A DNA stretch of 64,000 nt from positions 4,650,001-4,714,000 of the forward strand of contig NZ_JAUSUZ010000001.1 in NCBI RefSeq assembly GCF_030813715.1. Direction: 5' to 3'. Made by a program: the position numbers and the translations under genes. Below are positions 54,412 through 62,943 of this stretch, piece by piece. Numbering within the stretch: position 1 is the first letter of the stretch; each line of letters begins with the position of its first letter. The notes beneath the pieces are model-generated. The model was not told the origin of the DNA. It worked only from the letters and a program-made list of their open reading frames with translations, and made no database searches. Origin of the DNA: Catenuloplanes indicus. Its GTDB lineage: Bacteria > Actinomycetota > Actinomycetes > Mycobacteriales > Micromonosporaceae.

Positions 54412-54666
54412 ATGAGCACCAGCAAGCAGCGCTTCGACCCGGACGAGCCGGGGCCGGCGCCCGAGAGTCTGGACGCGATCGACCGGGAGTGGCCGCTGAT
54501 CCAGGCGGAGATGGAACTCGTCGCGGCGGAGATCCGGGTGTTGACGGCGGAGCCGTCGCCGTCCGCGATCGAGTGGCGCCGACTGCGGCTGGCGGAGCGC
54601 CGGGTGCTGCACGAGGCGGCGATCCTGGTCGCCCGGCTGACCGAGTCGTCCGACCGGGTGGCGTGA
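54412..54666 (+). CDS. Small acidic helical protein (DUF6284-like)
   Basis: 84 residues from ATG 54412, with GAGAGGAA upstream. IDREWPLIQAEMELVAAEIRVLTAEPSPSAIEWRRLRLAERRVLHEAAILVARL is a helical hairpin resembling a small protein family common upstream of transfer genes in AICEs (name from memory). First gene of the transfer operon. Confidence 0.65.
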   Translation: MSTSKQRFDPDEPGPAPESLDAIDREWPLIQAEMELVAAEIRVLTAEPSPSAIEWRRLRLAERRVLHEAAILVARLTESSDRVA

Positions 54667-54745
54667 CACCACGGGTCCGTACCGAACCCACTTTTGCTTT
54701 GCCGGCCACGGGTTTTCGTGGCATCGGACCGGATCGGAGGATCCG

Positions 54746-54970
54746 ATGAGTCTCGGAATTTTCTCCCTCATCCTGCTCGGGCTGCTCGCGGTGCTGGTCA
54801 CCGACCGCAAGACGCGCGGGCGGATCGTGTGCACGGCGCTGTGCGCGTTCATGCTCGGCCTGGTCGTCGCCGGCTCGAACGGCGTGCTGACCAAGCCGGC
54901 TGATGCGCTGGTCGACGGCGTGCGGTCGGGCATGACCGCGATCGGGAACTCGCTCGGTGGTGGCGAGTGA
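54746..54970 (+). CDS. Small membrane protein
   Basis: 74 residues, with GGAGG upstream. Two hydrophobic helices (IFSLILLGLLAVLVT and ALCAFMLGLVVAGSNGVLT) are followed by an amphipathic C-terminus. It overlaps the DUF2637-like gene by four bases. Spd-like function is inferred from position. Confidence 0.7.
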   Translation: MSLGIFSLILLGLLAVLVTDRKTRGRIVCTALCAFMLGLVVAGSNGVLTKPADALVDGVRSGMTAIGNSLGGGE

Positions 54971-55719
54971 CGTACCGCCAGTTGGTCCGACTTCGGTGGG
55001 GCGTGCGGGGCGTGCTGGTGCTCGGCGTCGCGACGTCGGTCGCGGCGAACGTCCTGCACGCCGAGCCGAACCTGATCTCGCAGGCCATCTCGGCGTGGCC
55101 GCCGCTCGCGCTGCTGCTCACCGTCGAGCTGATCTCCCGGGTGCCGGTGCATCGGCGCGGGCTCGCGGCCGTGCGCGTGGCGGCGACGGCGATCATCGCG
55201 GGGATCGCGGCGTGGGTGTCGTACTGGCACATGGCGGGCGTCGCGGCCCGCTACGGCGAGGAAGGCGCGGCGCCGTACCTGATCCCGATCTCGGTTGATG
55301 GTCTGGTCGTTGTCGCGTCCGTCTGCCTGGTCGAACTCTCCGGCCGGATTCAAGCGACCACGGTTTCACTCCCCGAGGTCGTGCCGGCGTCCAAGGAAAG
55401 TCCGGCACCGACACCGGAGAAGTCAGACACCACAACGGACACAGACCCGGACACGGGTACGGCGTTCGCGCTGGATACGGCGGATGAACCGCAAACCGAA
55501 ACCGCGAGCGACAGCGACGGCGGAAGTCCGGACAGCGAGCCGCAGCCCGAGCCGGTCGGGCTCCGGAGGCCGAAGCGCAAGCGGGACACCGCGTCCGCGA
55601 TCGCCCGGTTGCGAGAACGGCATCCCGACATGAGCGCGGTCGAGATCGCGCGGCGGGTCGGGGTCACCGATCGGACCGTGCGTCGGCACCTGCGTACCCC
55701 CGTGATCGAAGCCGCATGA
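54967..55719 (+). CDS. DUF2637 membrane protein with C-terminal HTH (Spd-like)
   Basis: 250 residues from GTG. Four membrane helices in about 1-125 match DUF2637. An acidic Thr/Asp/Pro-rich linker leads to RERHPDMSAVEIARRVGVTDRTVRRHLRTP, a helix-turn-helix at the C-terminus. Proteins of this type accompany the AICE translocase and help intramycelial spreading in related elements. The next gene starts within or just after its stop. Confidence 0.8.
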   Translation: MTYRQLVRLRWGVRGVLVLGVATSVAANVLHAEPNLISQAISAWPPLALLLTVELISRVPVHRRGLAAVRVAATAIIAGIAAWVSYWHMAGVAARYGEEGAAPYLIPISVDGLVVVASVCLVELSGRIQATTVSLPEVVPASKESPAPTPEKSDTTTDTDPDTGTAFALDTADEPQTETASDSDGGSPDSEPQPEPVGLRRPKRKRDTASAIARLRERHPDMSAVEIARRVGVTDRTVRRHLRTPVIEAA

Positions 55720-55733
55720 AGGAGATTCCCGGA

Positions 55734-56078
55734 ATGAGTGCGACCGCACGACACCTGGCCTTCGCGCTCCAAGCGCTGGGCGAGACCACGAACGACGTCG
55801 CGGAGTTCCTGACCGCGGGCGGGTGGACCGGGCTACGCAGCGACGGGCGGGCCTGCCCGATCGCGATCTACCTCAGCAGCGTCGTGCCGAACATCAGCGA
55901 TGTCTACGTGACGCCGTACGAGCTGGTGGTCGTCACGGCCGACGGCGAGGAGATCGACACCGTGTTGCCGGTCGGGCCGTCCGACTTCGTGTCCGCGTTC
56001 GACGACGGCGCGTATGACGATCTCGCGGCCGTGATCACGGATGAGTTCGGTGAGGTCACCGACGACCTCGAACGGTAG
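55734..56078 (+). CDS. Small acidic hypothetical protein
   Basis: 114 residues from ATG 55734; ATG 55716, overlapping the previous stop, is possible, but GGAG sits better for the later start. Acidic, with LAFALQALGETTNDVAEFLTAGGWTGLRSDGRACPIAIYLSSVVP and a beta-rich C-terminus. Not recognised. It lies between the Spd-like and TraB-like genes. Confidence 0.6.
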   Translation: MSATARHLAFALQALGETTNDVAEFLTAGGWTGLRSDGRACPIAIYLSSVVPNISDVYVTPYELVVVTADGEEIDTVLPVGPSDFVSAFDDGAYDDLAAVITDEFGEVTDDLER

Positions 56079-56084
56079 CTGCGC

Positions 56085-56130
56085 CCGGGGCGCGGCCATC
56101 CGGCCTCGAAGACCTCCGGCCGCGCCCCGG
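56085..56130 (+). terminator. Hairpin before traB-like gene, element 2
   Basis: CCGGGGCGCGGCC (56085-56097) pairs perfectly with GGCCGCGCCCCGG (56118-56130). It corresponds in position to the hairpin at 381-422 of element 1. Confidence 0.65.
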
Positions 56131-56175
56131 CTTCCTCGTCAGCCCTGCAACGAGACCTCTGCGGAGGAGACCATC

Positions 56176-58266
56176 ATGACAAGCCCTGACGACTTCGATT
56201 GGGCTCGGCACGAAGCCGAACTGACCGGCGCGGCACCGCCGGTCGACACCCCGGAAGCCCTGACGCCGCGTCGGTGGAGCGCGGCCGGGCTGCGGGCCGC
56301 GAGACGCCGGCCGATCATCCCGGCGTGGGCGCGGTCGCGCACCGAACTGAAGATCCAGGCTCGGTGGATCGTCGCGTACTACACCCACGTGTGGGCCTAT
56401 CACCTGACGCGGAGCCCGAAGTACGCGGCGAAGCTGGTCGTGCGGGCGCCGCGTGGGGCGGTCCGGCTCGTCGCCGGGGCAGCCCGGTGGGTGGCCGATG
56501 CGGAAGGCGCGCCGGTGCGGGCGGCGGCGGTGCGGCGGGAGAACGCGGAGGAGTACCTCAAGCTCTCCCGGCAGAGAGACGCGCGGGTGCGGCTCCGGAC
56601 CGCGATGCTGGTCGCGTTCGCGGTCGGCGGGACCGCTGCGGGCGGACTGCTGATGGTCGCCGGGTCGGAATCGGCCTGGTATGCGGTACTTGTCGCCGTG
56701 GTGGCAGTGCTCGGCGTGGCAGGCACGCCGGCCGACCGGCCGCTCGTCGACACCGCGGTCTCGACGACGCGGGCGCCGAACCTGACCTCCGACGTGGTGC
56801 TGTCCGCGCTCGGCGCAATCGGGGTCGCCGGCATCAACCAGGCGATCTCCCGGCGTGGGCTTCAGGACGCGATCCGGTTCGCGGAGCCGATCAGCCGAGA
56901 CGGACCGGGATGGCGGGCCGTCGTCGATCTGCCGCCGGGCGTCACGGTCGATCAGGTGGTGGAGAAGCGGAAGGAGTTGGCGTCCGCGCTGAGCCGGCCG
57001 CTCGGGTGTGTCTGGCCGGAGGGCAACATCGAGGTGCACCCGGGTCGGCTGGTGCTGTGGGTTGGCGACGACGACCTCTCGAAGACGGAGGCGCCGAGCT
57101 GGCCGCTGCTGAAGAGCGGAACGGCGAGCCTGTTCCGGCCGGTGCCGTTCGGCACCGACCAGCGCGGACGGCCGGTCGGGGTGACGCTGATGTTCGCCTC
57201 GATGGTGATCGGCTCGATTCCGCGGGTCGGCAAGACGGTCGCGGCGCGGCTGCTGTTGCTCGCCGGGGCGCTCGACGTGCTCGCGGAGCTCCACGCATAC
57301 GACCTCAAGGGCATGGGCGATCTCGCGCCGGTCGAGCCGGTCTGCCATCGGTATCGAGCCGGGTCCGATGACGACGATGTCGCCTATGGGCTGGCGGACA
57401 TGCGCGAGCTGTCGACGGAACTGACGCGGCGAGCACGGGTGCTGCGAGAGTTGTCGCGGGAGCTGTGCCCGGAATCGAAGATCACGCCGGAGTTGGCCGC
57501 GCGTGCGACGTACCGGCTGCATCCGATCTTGATCGTGGTGGACGAGTGTCAAAGGTGGTTCGAGCACTCCGAGCACGGTGAAGAGTTGCGGGAGATCGCG
57601 GAAGATCTCGTCCGGCGCGGGCCGGCCGCGGGGATCATCGCGGTATTCGCCACGCAACGGCCGGACGCGAAGTCGCTGCCCACGGGCATCTCCGGCAACG
57701 CGGTACTGCGGTTCTGCCTCAAGGTCATGGGGCAGATGGAGAACGACATGGTCCTCGGCACCAGCGCGTACCGCAACGGCGTGCGGGCAACCATGTTCAG
57801 CCGGCGCGACCTCGGGATCGGGTACCTCGCCGGGGAAGGCGACGAGCCGCAGATCACCCGGACATACAACGTCGACGGGCCGGCGGCCGAAATCGTGGTG
57901 CGGCGGGCGCGTGGGCTGCGGGAGGAGGCGGGACGGATCACCGGGCATGCGCTCGGGGAAGAGTTCGCGCCGCAAGCCGTCGCCTCCGTCTCGGTACTCG
58001 ACGACATCGCGGCCGTGGTGCTGAGCGACGAGACCAAAGTCTGGTGCGAGACCGTCGCAGCGCGGCTCGCGGAGCTGCGGCCGGAGACCTACGCGGGGTG
58101 GGACGGCGAACAGGTGACGGTGGCGCTCAAGCCGTACCGGGTCAAGGTCCGCCAGGTCTGGGGCACCGACCGGACCACCGGGCTCGGCGCTAACCGGCGC
58201 GGTTTCGAGAGAGCGCAGCTCCTCGCGGCCATCGCGGAACGTAACCGGCGCCGAGACGCCAGATAG
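56176..58266 (+). CDS. TraB/FtsK-SpoIIIE-type DNA translocase, element 2
   Basis: 696 residues from ATG 56176, with GGAGGAGA upstream. Collinear with the element 1 protein: membrane helices at about 145-190, Walker A GSIPRVGKT (346-354), Walker B LIVVDECQRWFEH, ATQRPDAKSLPTGIS, and a C-terminal region. The C-terminal 30 residues differ most between the two, as expected if each recognises its own variant of the downstream repeat array. Confidence 0.9.
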   Translation: MTSPDDFDWARHEAELTGAAPPVDTPEALTPRRWSAAGLRAARRRPIIPAWARSRTELKIQARWIVAYYTHVWAYHLTRSPKYAAKLVVRAPRGAVRLVAGAARWVADAEGAPVRAAAVRRENAEEYLKLSRQRDARVRLRTAMLVAFAVGGTAAGGLLMVAGSESAWYAVLVAVVAVLGVAGTPADRPLVDTAVSTTRAPNLTSDVVLSALGAIGVAGINQAISRRGLQDAIRFAEPISRDGPGWRAVVDLPPGVTVDQVVEKRKELASALSRPLGCVWPEGNIEVHPGRLVLWVGDDDLSKTEAPSWPLLKSGTASLFRPVPFGTDQRGRPVGVTLMFASMVIGSIPRVGKTVAARLLLLAGALDVLAELHAYDLKGMGDLAPVEPVCHRYRAGSDDDDVAYGLADMRELSTELTRRARVLRELSRELCPESKITPELAARATYRLHPILIVVDECQRWFEHSEHGEELREIAEDLVRRGPAAGIIAVFATQRPDAKSLPTGISGNAVLRFCLKVMGQMENDMVLGTSAYRNGVRATMFSRRDLGIGYLAGEGDEPQITRTYNVDGPAAEIVVRRARGLREEAGRITGHALGEEFAPQAVASVSVLDDIAAVVLSDETKVWCETVAARLAELRPETYAGWDGEQVTVALKPYRVKVRQVWGTDRTTGLGANRRGFERAQLLAAIAERNRRRDAR

Positions 58267-58275
58267 GCCGCGACT

Positions 58276-58364
58276 GGTGCTAGGTCTAGCACCCACGGGC
58301 CGCTAGACCTAGCACCTCCGCTAGCAGGCAGAAGCCTCACTGAACAGGACGCTAGCAACCTAGC
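58276..58364. repeat. CTAG palindrome array, element 2
   Basis: A perfect palindrome, GGTGCTAG-GT-CTAGCACC (58276-58293), is followed by GCTAG-AC-CTAGC (58302-58313), then GCTAGC at 58320 and 58351 and CCTAGCGG to 58364. The spacing and flanks (CACCTCCGCTAGCA, ACAGGACGCTAGCA) match element 1, but the central dinucleotides differ (CG in element 1; GT or AC here). Confidence 0.75.
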
Positions 58365-58407
58365 GGCCTTCCCCACGCATGTCCTGAAACCGGCAACGGA
58401 GGCGCTC

Positions 58408-58659
58408 GTGCACCCCTCGCAGCTGCTAGAGACCCTGCCCTGCCTCGCATCTCTCCTCGTCGCTATCAGTTACCTCGGGCTCTGCCGGATCAACCCGTTT
58501 GCACGGTGCCGCGTCTGCCGTGGGAGCGGCCGGGCGCGGCGCCAGTTCGGTCGGGTCAGCCGGGCGTGCCGGCGATGCGACGGCACCGGGCTCCGCGTGC
58601 GGGCCGGCACCCGCGCGATCAACCGAGCCGCGCGGCTCTACCGCGACGGCACGAACTGA
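58408..58659 (+). CDS. Small membrane protein with CxxCxGxG motifs, element 2
   Basis: 83 residues from GTG. One hydrophobic helix (LPCLASLLVAISYLGLC), then CRVCRGSGR and CRRCDGTGL, then a basic tail. Homologous to 2714-2965. Confidence 0.62.
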   Translation: MHPSQLLETLPCLASLLVAISYLGLCRINPFARCRVCRGSGRARRQFGRVSRACRRCDGTGLRVRAGTRAINRAARLYRDGTN

Positions 58660-58673
58660 GCGGCGAGCCGGTC

Positions 58674-58904
58674 ATGGCAAAACAGCAACGCGCGCTCCGG
58701 ATCGATCTCGGCGACGGGCTCGGGCTCGTCGAGCTGCGCCGGCAAGCCGACGAGAACGGCCGGACCTGGGCGGAGATCCGGATGCAGATCCCGCTCGGCG
58801 ACAGCGAAGCCGCAGCACGACGGCAACTGATCGCGCTTCTGCTCCGACTTCGAGAACTCGCCGCTGACGTGGCCGCGCGGCGGCGGCCCGGACCGCGGCC
58901 CTGA
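58674..58904 (+). CDS. Small hypothetical protein, homologue of 2962-3243
   Basis: 76 residues from ATG 58674. It keeps LGLVELRRQADENGRTWAEIRMQIPLGDSEAAARRQLIALLLRLRELAADVA, matching the C-terminal part of the element 1 protein, but the HPxWC part is missing. Unknown function. Confidence 0.6.
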   Translation: MAKQQRALRIDLGDGLGLVELRRQADENGRTWAEIRMQIPLGDSEAAARRQLIALLLRLRELAADVAARRRPGPRP

Positions 58905-58929
58905 TCACAAGCGTGGAAAGGACTTCGCA

Positions 58930-59262
58930 GTGAAGGCAAAGACTGTGCGCACGACTCGCGTCGATGCCAAACAGGATCAACCGATAACGATCCGCATCAC
59001 CGATCTGCCAGACCTCGTCTCCGCGGTCGACCACCAGGAGGAGCGCATGCAGGTCACCGATGACCGCATGGTGCTGACCATGGAAGAGGCGGCCCACCGG
59101 CTCGGGATCGGCCGCACCACCATGTACGCCCTCGTCATGAACGGCGAGATCCGCTCCGTCACGATCGGCCGGCTCCGCCGCGTTCCTGTCCGGTGCCTCA
59201 CCGAGTACGTCGATCACCTGCTCGACGCCGGCTCGCCGGACGAGCCGGTCTCAGGGGCGTAG
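58930..59262 (+). CDS. xis: Excisionase, element 2
   Basis: 110 residues from GTG 58930, with AAAGGA about 10 bases upstream. The HTH core MVLTMEEAAHRLGIGRTTMYALVMNGEIRSVTIGRLRRVPVRCLTEYVDHLL is nearly the same as in element 1. The N-terminal 45 residues are element-specific. It ends three bases before int. Confidence 0.85.
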   Translation: MKAKTVRTTRVDAKQDQPITIRITDLPDLVSAVDHQEERMQVTDDRMVLTMEEAAHRLGIGRTTMYALVMNGEIRSVTIGRLRRVPVRCLTEYVDHLLDAGSPDEPVSGA

Positions 59263-59265
59263 TGG

Positions 59266-60528
59266 ATGAAGAAGACGCGAAAGCCGAACGGTACGTCGAG
59301 CATCTACCTGGGCAAGGACGGCTACTGGCACGGGCGGGTGACGGTCGGCGTCAAGAACAACGGCGAGCCGGACCGTCGCCACGTGCAGGCCACGACCCGA
59401 CCCGAGGTGCACGAGAAGGTACGGGTGCTGGAGCGTCAGCGCGAAAACGGCTCTGTGCGCAAGGTCGGTCAGCGCTGGACGGTGGAGAAGTGGCTGACGC
59501 ACTGGGTCGAGAACATCGCGGCCGAGTCCGTCTCCGACAACACCCTGTCCGGCTACCGGGTGGCGGTCCGGAAGCATCTGATCCCGGGAGTGGGCGCGCA
59601 CCGGCTCGAAAAGCTGGAGCCGGAAAACCTGGAAACGCTGTACCGGCAGATGATGCGCCAGGGCAGTGCGGCTGGCACCGCCCACCAGGCGCACCGCACC
59701 ATCCGCACCGCCCTCAACGAGGCGATGCGGCGTGGCCACCTCACCCGGAATCCAGCGGCCCTCGCCAAGCCACCGAAGCTCAGCGACGAGGAGATCGAGC
59801 CGTACACCGTCGCAGACATCCGCGCGCTGCTCGCTGCCGCCAGCGACAGGCGAAACAGCGCTCGGTGGGCAATCGCTCTGGCACTCGGGCTACGACAGAG
59901 CGAGGCGCTCGGACTGCGGTGGTCGGATGTCGACCTGATCGAGGGCCGCCTCACGGTGCGACGGGCGCGGCAACGCCCGCGATGGCAGCACGGGTGTGGA
60001 AATACGTGCGGCCGGAAGTTCGGCGGGCACTGCCCGAAACGGAGGTCTGCTCGCGAGGAGGTCAAGGAGACCAAGTCTCGCGCTGGTCGGCGCAGCATGG
60101 GCCTTCCCGATGAGCTAATCGCTCTACTGAAGAAGCACCGTGACGAGCAGGCCCGTGAACGCGAGCGCGCGGCTCAACTATGGGGCGACGGCGACTGGCT
60201 GTTCGCCACACCGGCCGGCGCGCCACTCAACCCACGCACCGACTATGACGAGTGGAAGCGCCTGCTAAAGCTCTCAGGGCTCCGCGATGGCCGCCTCCAC
60301 GATGCGCGCCACACTGCCGCCACCGTTCTACTTCTACTCGGCGTACCCGAACGCACTGTCATGGGCATCATGGGTTGGTCAAGTACCACAATGGCGGCTC
60401 GATACCAGCACATCACGGCAGAGGTTCATCGCGATATCGCGAAGCGTGTTGGCGAACTTATATGGACGCCCGAAAGGCAAAAATCGCGGAAGAAGAAAAA
60501 GTCACAAAAATCCCAGCCAAAGAGATAG
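59266..60528 (+). CDS. int: Tyrosine site-specific integrase, element 2
   Basis: 420 residues. Arg210 (GLRQSEALGLRW), His345-x-x-Arg348 (LHDARH) and Tyr380 (MAARYQH) are intact. A four-Cys insert (CGNTCGRKFGGHCPKRR) in the catalytic domain parallels CNPKCDARIPGLCPNRV in element 1. A Lys-rich tail (RKKKKSQKSQPKR) extends the C-terminus. It catalyses exchange between attP and the tRNA-Ser(CGA) site. Confidence 0.94.
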   Translation: MKKTRKPNGTSSIYLGKDGYWHGRVTVGVKNNGEPDRRHVQATTRPEVHEKVRVLERQRENGSVRKVGQRWTVEKWLTHWVENIAAESVSDNTLSGYRVAVRKHLIPGVGAHRLEKLEPENLETLYRQMMRQGSAAGTAHQAHRTIRTALNEAMRRGHLTRNPAALAKPPKLSDEEIEPYTVADIRALLAAASDRRNSARWAIALALGLRQSEALGLRWSDVDLIEGRLTVRRARQRPRWQHGCGNTCGRKFGGHCPKRRSAREEVKETKSRAGRRSMGLPDELIALLKKHRDEQARERERAAQLWGDGDWLFATPAGAPLNPRTDYDEWKRLLKLSGLRDGRLHDARHTAATVLLLLGVPERTVMGIMGWSSTTMAARYQHITAEVHRDIAKRVGELIWTPERQKSRKKKKSQKSQPKR

Positions 60529-60643
60529 GTTTCGAACGCTCACGCCAACCCCCAAGCAACGCGACCCGAGTGAAAGCGGCCGAGATTTGACGGCATCTCC
60601 ACAGGTCAGGCTAGCGCGACCGAGCCCTAACGTCCAGAATTAC

Positions 60644-62602
60644 ATGACTGTAACTCATTCTTGCCACACGTGTACGAATGAGAAAATTCTGGACGACCGA
60701 AGGGTCGATGCTTACATTGAGTTGATGGAAGAGGGATATCAAGATTCAATCTCGCCCGTCCCGGCCGCAGCCATGACTCCCTTCCTGTCGCTAACAATAC
60801 TTGAGATCACAATCGATGATCTTGAAGTAGGTTACGGTCGACTCGTCGAGGAGGTCGGCAAGCGCGCGCTGAAGTGCCGCCGCGGGCGACGATCTATTGC
60901 GGCCAGCGGCATCCAGGCCGAAGACTGCGACGAGCACGGATTCGGCTGGGCCGCTGACGCAGATCACAGCCTCGACGCGATGGTCGTCCAATGTGAGCAC
61001 CATCCCGGCTGGATGAAAGAGGATCATATATATACCGATCGGGAGCACAAGCTTGTCATCCTGTTAAGGCGACGCGCGCTTGTGGCCGTTCACGCAGATC
61101 TTCCCGGCCTAAGGGACTCGATTCAAAGCTGGCTAGACAACTCCCCTCCGCCCCCATTTCGACGAATCACAGAAGGCGTCATGCACGCCGCTTTTATTCG
61201 CGGAGATGCCAAGGGTCTCTGGCTGCGCGGGACTCACGCTAGACGCACGACGAAAGCCGACAGCAAAAATATAAGCGGTCGACGATTGAGTGATGCGCTG
61301 TTGCCTCATGAAGATTCGTCATTTGCCATGGGCTCCGCCAGAGCAGCACTTCCGAGCGATATCAATCTAAACGCACTTTCAGGAATTATTGGTTCAACGC
61401 CACGCAAGTCACAAATGTGGGCCAGGGCGACCGCCAGCATGGCCGATTTTCTCGCTCAGGCAGATGATGCGCTGAGCATGGTTGAAGATGTGATGAGTGC
61501 GGGAATAACGATGGATCAACCATATCCTCTCCTCGCACGCAAGGAAGAGAATCTAGGTGTCGTCAAAGGAGCCTTCGACTTCTCGATTTTGGACGCGGCG
61601 AATATTGCCTCCGTGCCGAATGTGGACCCGGATTTGGCTGAAGCAGCAGAGCTGCTATCGGACTCAATTCTTGAGATTCAAGGATCTTCAACATCGTCGA
61701 ATTTCGTCTTGCAAGTCGGAGAGCATGGAGCCATCTGCGGATCACTCTCAGGAAGAATTAATGCTGGCAAGGATTGCGTGACTTTCAATTTTGGATATAA
61801 AGGCGAGCCAACAAACGGCCCACCGGTTCGGCGAATACTGACGGCCTTAAACCTCTACGCGGACAGCTTGCTGACTATCTACTTTGAGTCAGGTCACACA
61901 GTCGTCGAGAAAGCCCTCTGGAAGCGTGAGATCCGGAGCGCGCCTTTCCCAAACTGGGAATTCCATGACTTAAGGCCGTTCGACATCACTTGTGAGAAAC
62001 CGCCGGTGAAGGGCGATCAAAAGATTCATGATGCAATCGGCGTCGCAGGCGACACATCGCTCTTTGCCTGGGTGGTGCAGCACTACGCTAACGGATGGCT
62101 AATCTGCGATGACGGCTCCGGCGAGGTGGCAGACTTCATCCACATATCTCCCGACAGGGACGCCACCCTGAGCCTGATCCATGTAAAGGGCGCGGCAAGT
62201 AGCACCGCTCGGCGACAAATCGCCGTAGGCCCGTACGAGGTAGTGTCAAGCCAGGCGGCGAAAAATATACGCTATTTGTCATCGGAGCATCTACACAAGG
62301 CGCTATCAGATCCGTCGATTGCCAGGCCGGCCTGCTGGACAGATGGAAAGCGAGTGTCGGGACGGTCTGAATTTCTAGAGATGCTGGAGTGTCGCCGGCA
62401 ATCCGACCCGGTCCGCGTAGTTATAGTCCAGCCCCATGTCAGTGAGGCGATCCACGTAACCACCTCGAATGACCGAGACAGAGGCTTAAATAACACGCCA
62501 AACGTTCTGAGAATGTCCCTTCTGGACGCACTCCTAAACACCGCGAGATCTTCAATCGTCGGATGCGGCGCCGATCTACATGTGATCGGTGGACATCTCT
62601 GA
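60644..62602 (+). CDS. Large unrecognised cargo protein between int and att
   Basis: 652 residues from ATG 60644; ATG 60725 is an alternative, and the open frame further upstream overlaps int and is not coding. No family recognised. An N-terminal CHTC pair is followed by an alpha/beta region (residues 40-190). The middle includes WARATASMADFLAQADDALSMVEDVM. The C-terminal part has DDGSGEVADFIHI (489-501) followed by LSLIHVKGA with Lys515, a weak PD-(D/E)xK-like pattern. Composition is AT-richer than the backbone, and it fills the slot where element 1 has its R-M system, so a defence role is proposed. Confidence 0.6.
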   Translation: MTVTHSCHTCTNEKILDDRRVDAYIELMEEGYQDSISPVPAAAMTPFLSLTILEITIDDLEVGYGRLVEEVGKRALKCRRGRRSIAASGIQAEDCDEHGFGWAADADHSLDAMVVQCEHHPGWMKEDHIYTDREHKLVILLRRRALVAVHADLPGLRDSIQSWLDNSPPPPFRRITEGVMHAAFIRGDAKGLWLRGTHARRTTKADSKNISGRRLSDALLPHEDSSFAMGSARAALPSDINLNALSGIIGSTPRKSQMWARATASMADFLAQADDALSMVEDVMSAGITMDQPYPLLARKEENLGVVKGAFDFSILDAANIASVPNVDPDLAEAAELLSDSILEIQGSSTSSNFVLQVGEHGAICGSLSGRINAGKDCVTFNFGYKGEPTNGPPVRRILTALNLYADSLLTIYFESGHTVVEKALWKREIRSAPFPNWEFHDLRPFDITCEKPPVKGDQKIHDAIGVAGDTSLFAWVVQHYANGWLICDDGSGEVADFIHISPDRDATLSLIHVKGAASSTARRQIAVGPYEVVSSQAAKNIRYLSSEHLHKALSDPSIARPACWTDGKRVSGRSEFLEMLECRRQSDPVRVVIVQPHVSEAIHVTTSNDRDRGLNNTPNVLRMSLLDALLNTARSSIVGCGADLHVIGGHL

Positions 62603-62660
62603 CGCTCCGTGTTGGCTGTCGGGCGGTCAACCTCCACCAGTCAGCCCGTGGCGAGGTGCT

Positions 62661-62697
62661 GGCGAGACAGCGAACTGAGACAACAACTGAGACTAGC
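62661..62697. promoter_or_regulatory. Candidate integrase arm sites, element 2
   Basis: AACTGAGAC occurs at 62673-62681 and 62685-62693, 12 bp apart, preceded by GGCGAGA and followed by TAGC. The block matches 8981-9015 of element 1 in sequence, spacing and distance from the tRNA. Confidence 0.65.
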
Positions 62698-62712
62698 GAT
62701 CTTCAAACGAGA

Positions 62713-62750
62713 AAACGCCCGGCCGCTGCTCTCGCAGCTGCCGGGCGTTT
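62713..62750 (-). terminator. Terminator of tRNA-Ser(CGA)
   Basis: AAACGCCCGG (62713-62722) pairs with CCGGGCGTTT (62741-62750), just after the tRNA on the minus strand. This copy arrived with the element. Confidence 0.75.
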
Positions 62751-62820
62751 GCCCTGCTAGATGGCGGTGGCGGCGGGATTTGAACCCGCGGAGGGCGTAA
62801 ACCCTCACACGCTTTCGAGG
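62730..62820. repeat. attR of element 2 (91-bp direct repeat)
   Basis: Identical to 43016-43106. It restores the 3' half of tRNA-Ser(CGA), so the gene stays functional after integration. Confidence 0.95.
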
Positions 62821-62851
62821 CGTGCTCCTTAGGCCACTCGGACACACCACC
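62765..62851 (-). tRNA. tRNA-Ser(CGA)
   Basis: 87 nt on the minus strand. Acceptor GGTGGTG/CGCCACC with discriminator G, long variable arm, T-loop GTTCAAATC, and anticodon stem-loop CACGC-CTCGAAA-GCGTG with anticodon CGA (complement 62815-62817). No CCA encoded. Its 3' half lies within attR. Confidence 0.95.
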
Positions 62852-62943
62852 GGTAGGTACGTTACCGGACGCCTTCGCGGGCCCGCGCGCGGGGGAGGCG
62901 CTTCCGTGACCAGGGTCGGAGGTGGCCTGGCATGATCGGCGGC

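Larger units (their letters stand above)
43107..62820. mobile_element. AICE element 2, integrated in tRNA-Ser(CGA), about 19.7 kb
   Basis: Bounded by a perfect 91-bp repeat, with int and xis at the right end, a TraB/FtsK-type translocase, Spd-like membrane proteins, GntR (KorSA-like) and Nudix (Pif-like) regulators and variable cargo. pSAM2, a well studied AICE, also has a GntR repressor and a Nudix immunity factor. Unlike element 1 it has no recognisable replication initiator between the small genes and xis. Cargo genes at both ends are AT-richer than the backbone. Confidence 0.93.

Noticed and set aside
56056-58296. A 746-codon minus-strand frame antisense to the traB-like gene
   Set aside because: Same shadow effect; the + strand gene has complete Walker motifs and a ribosome-binding site.
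60287-60643. Upstream extension of the large cargo gene overlapping int in another frame
   Set aside because: It would overlap the integrase catalytic domain coding region by about 240 bases and lacks a ribosome site; the int reading is certain, so the gene is started at 60644.
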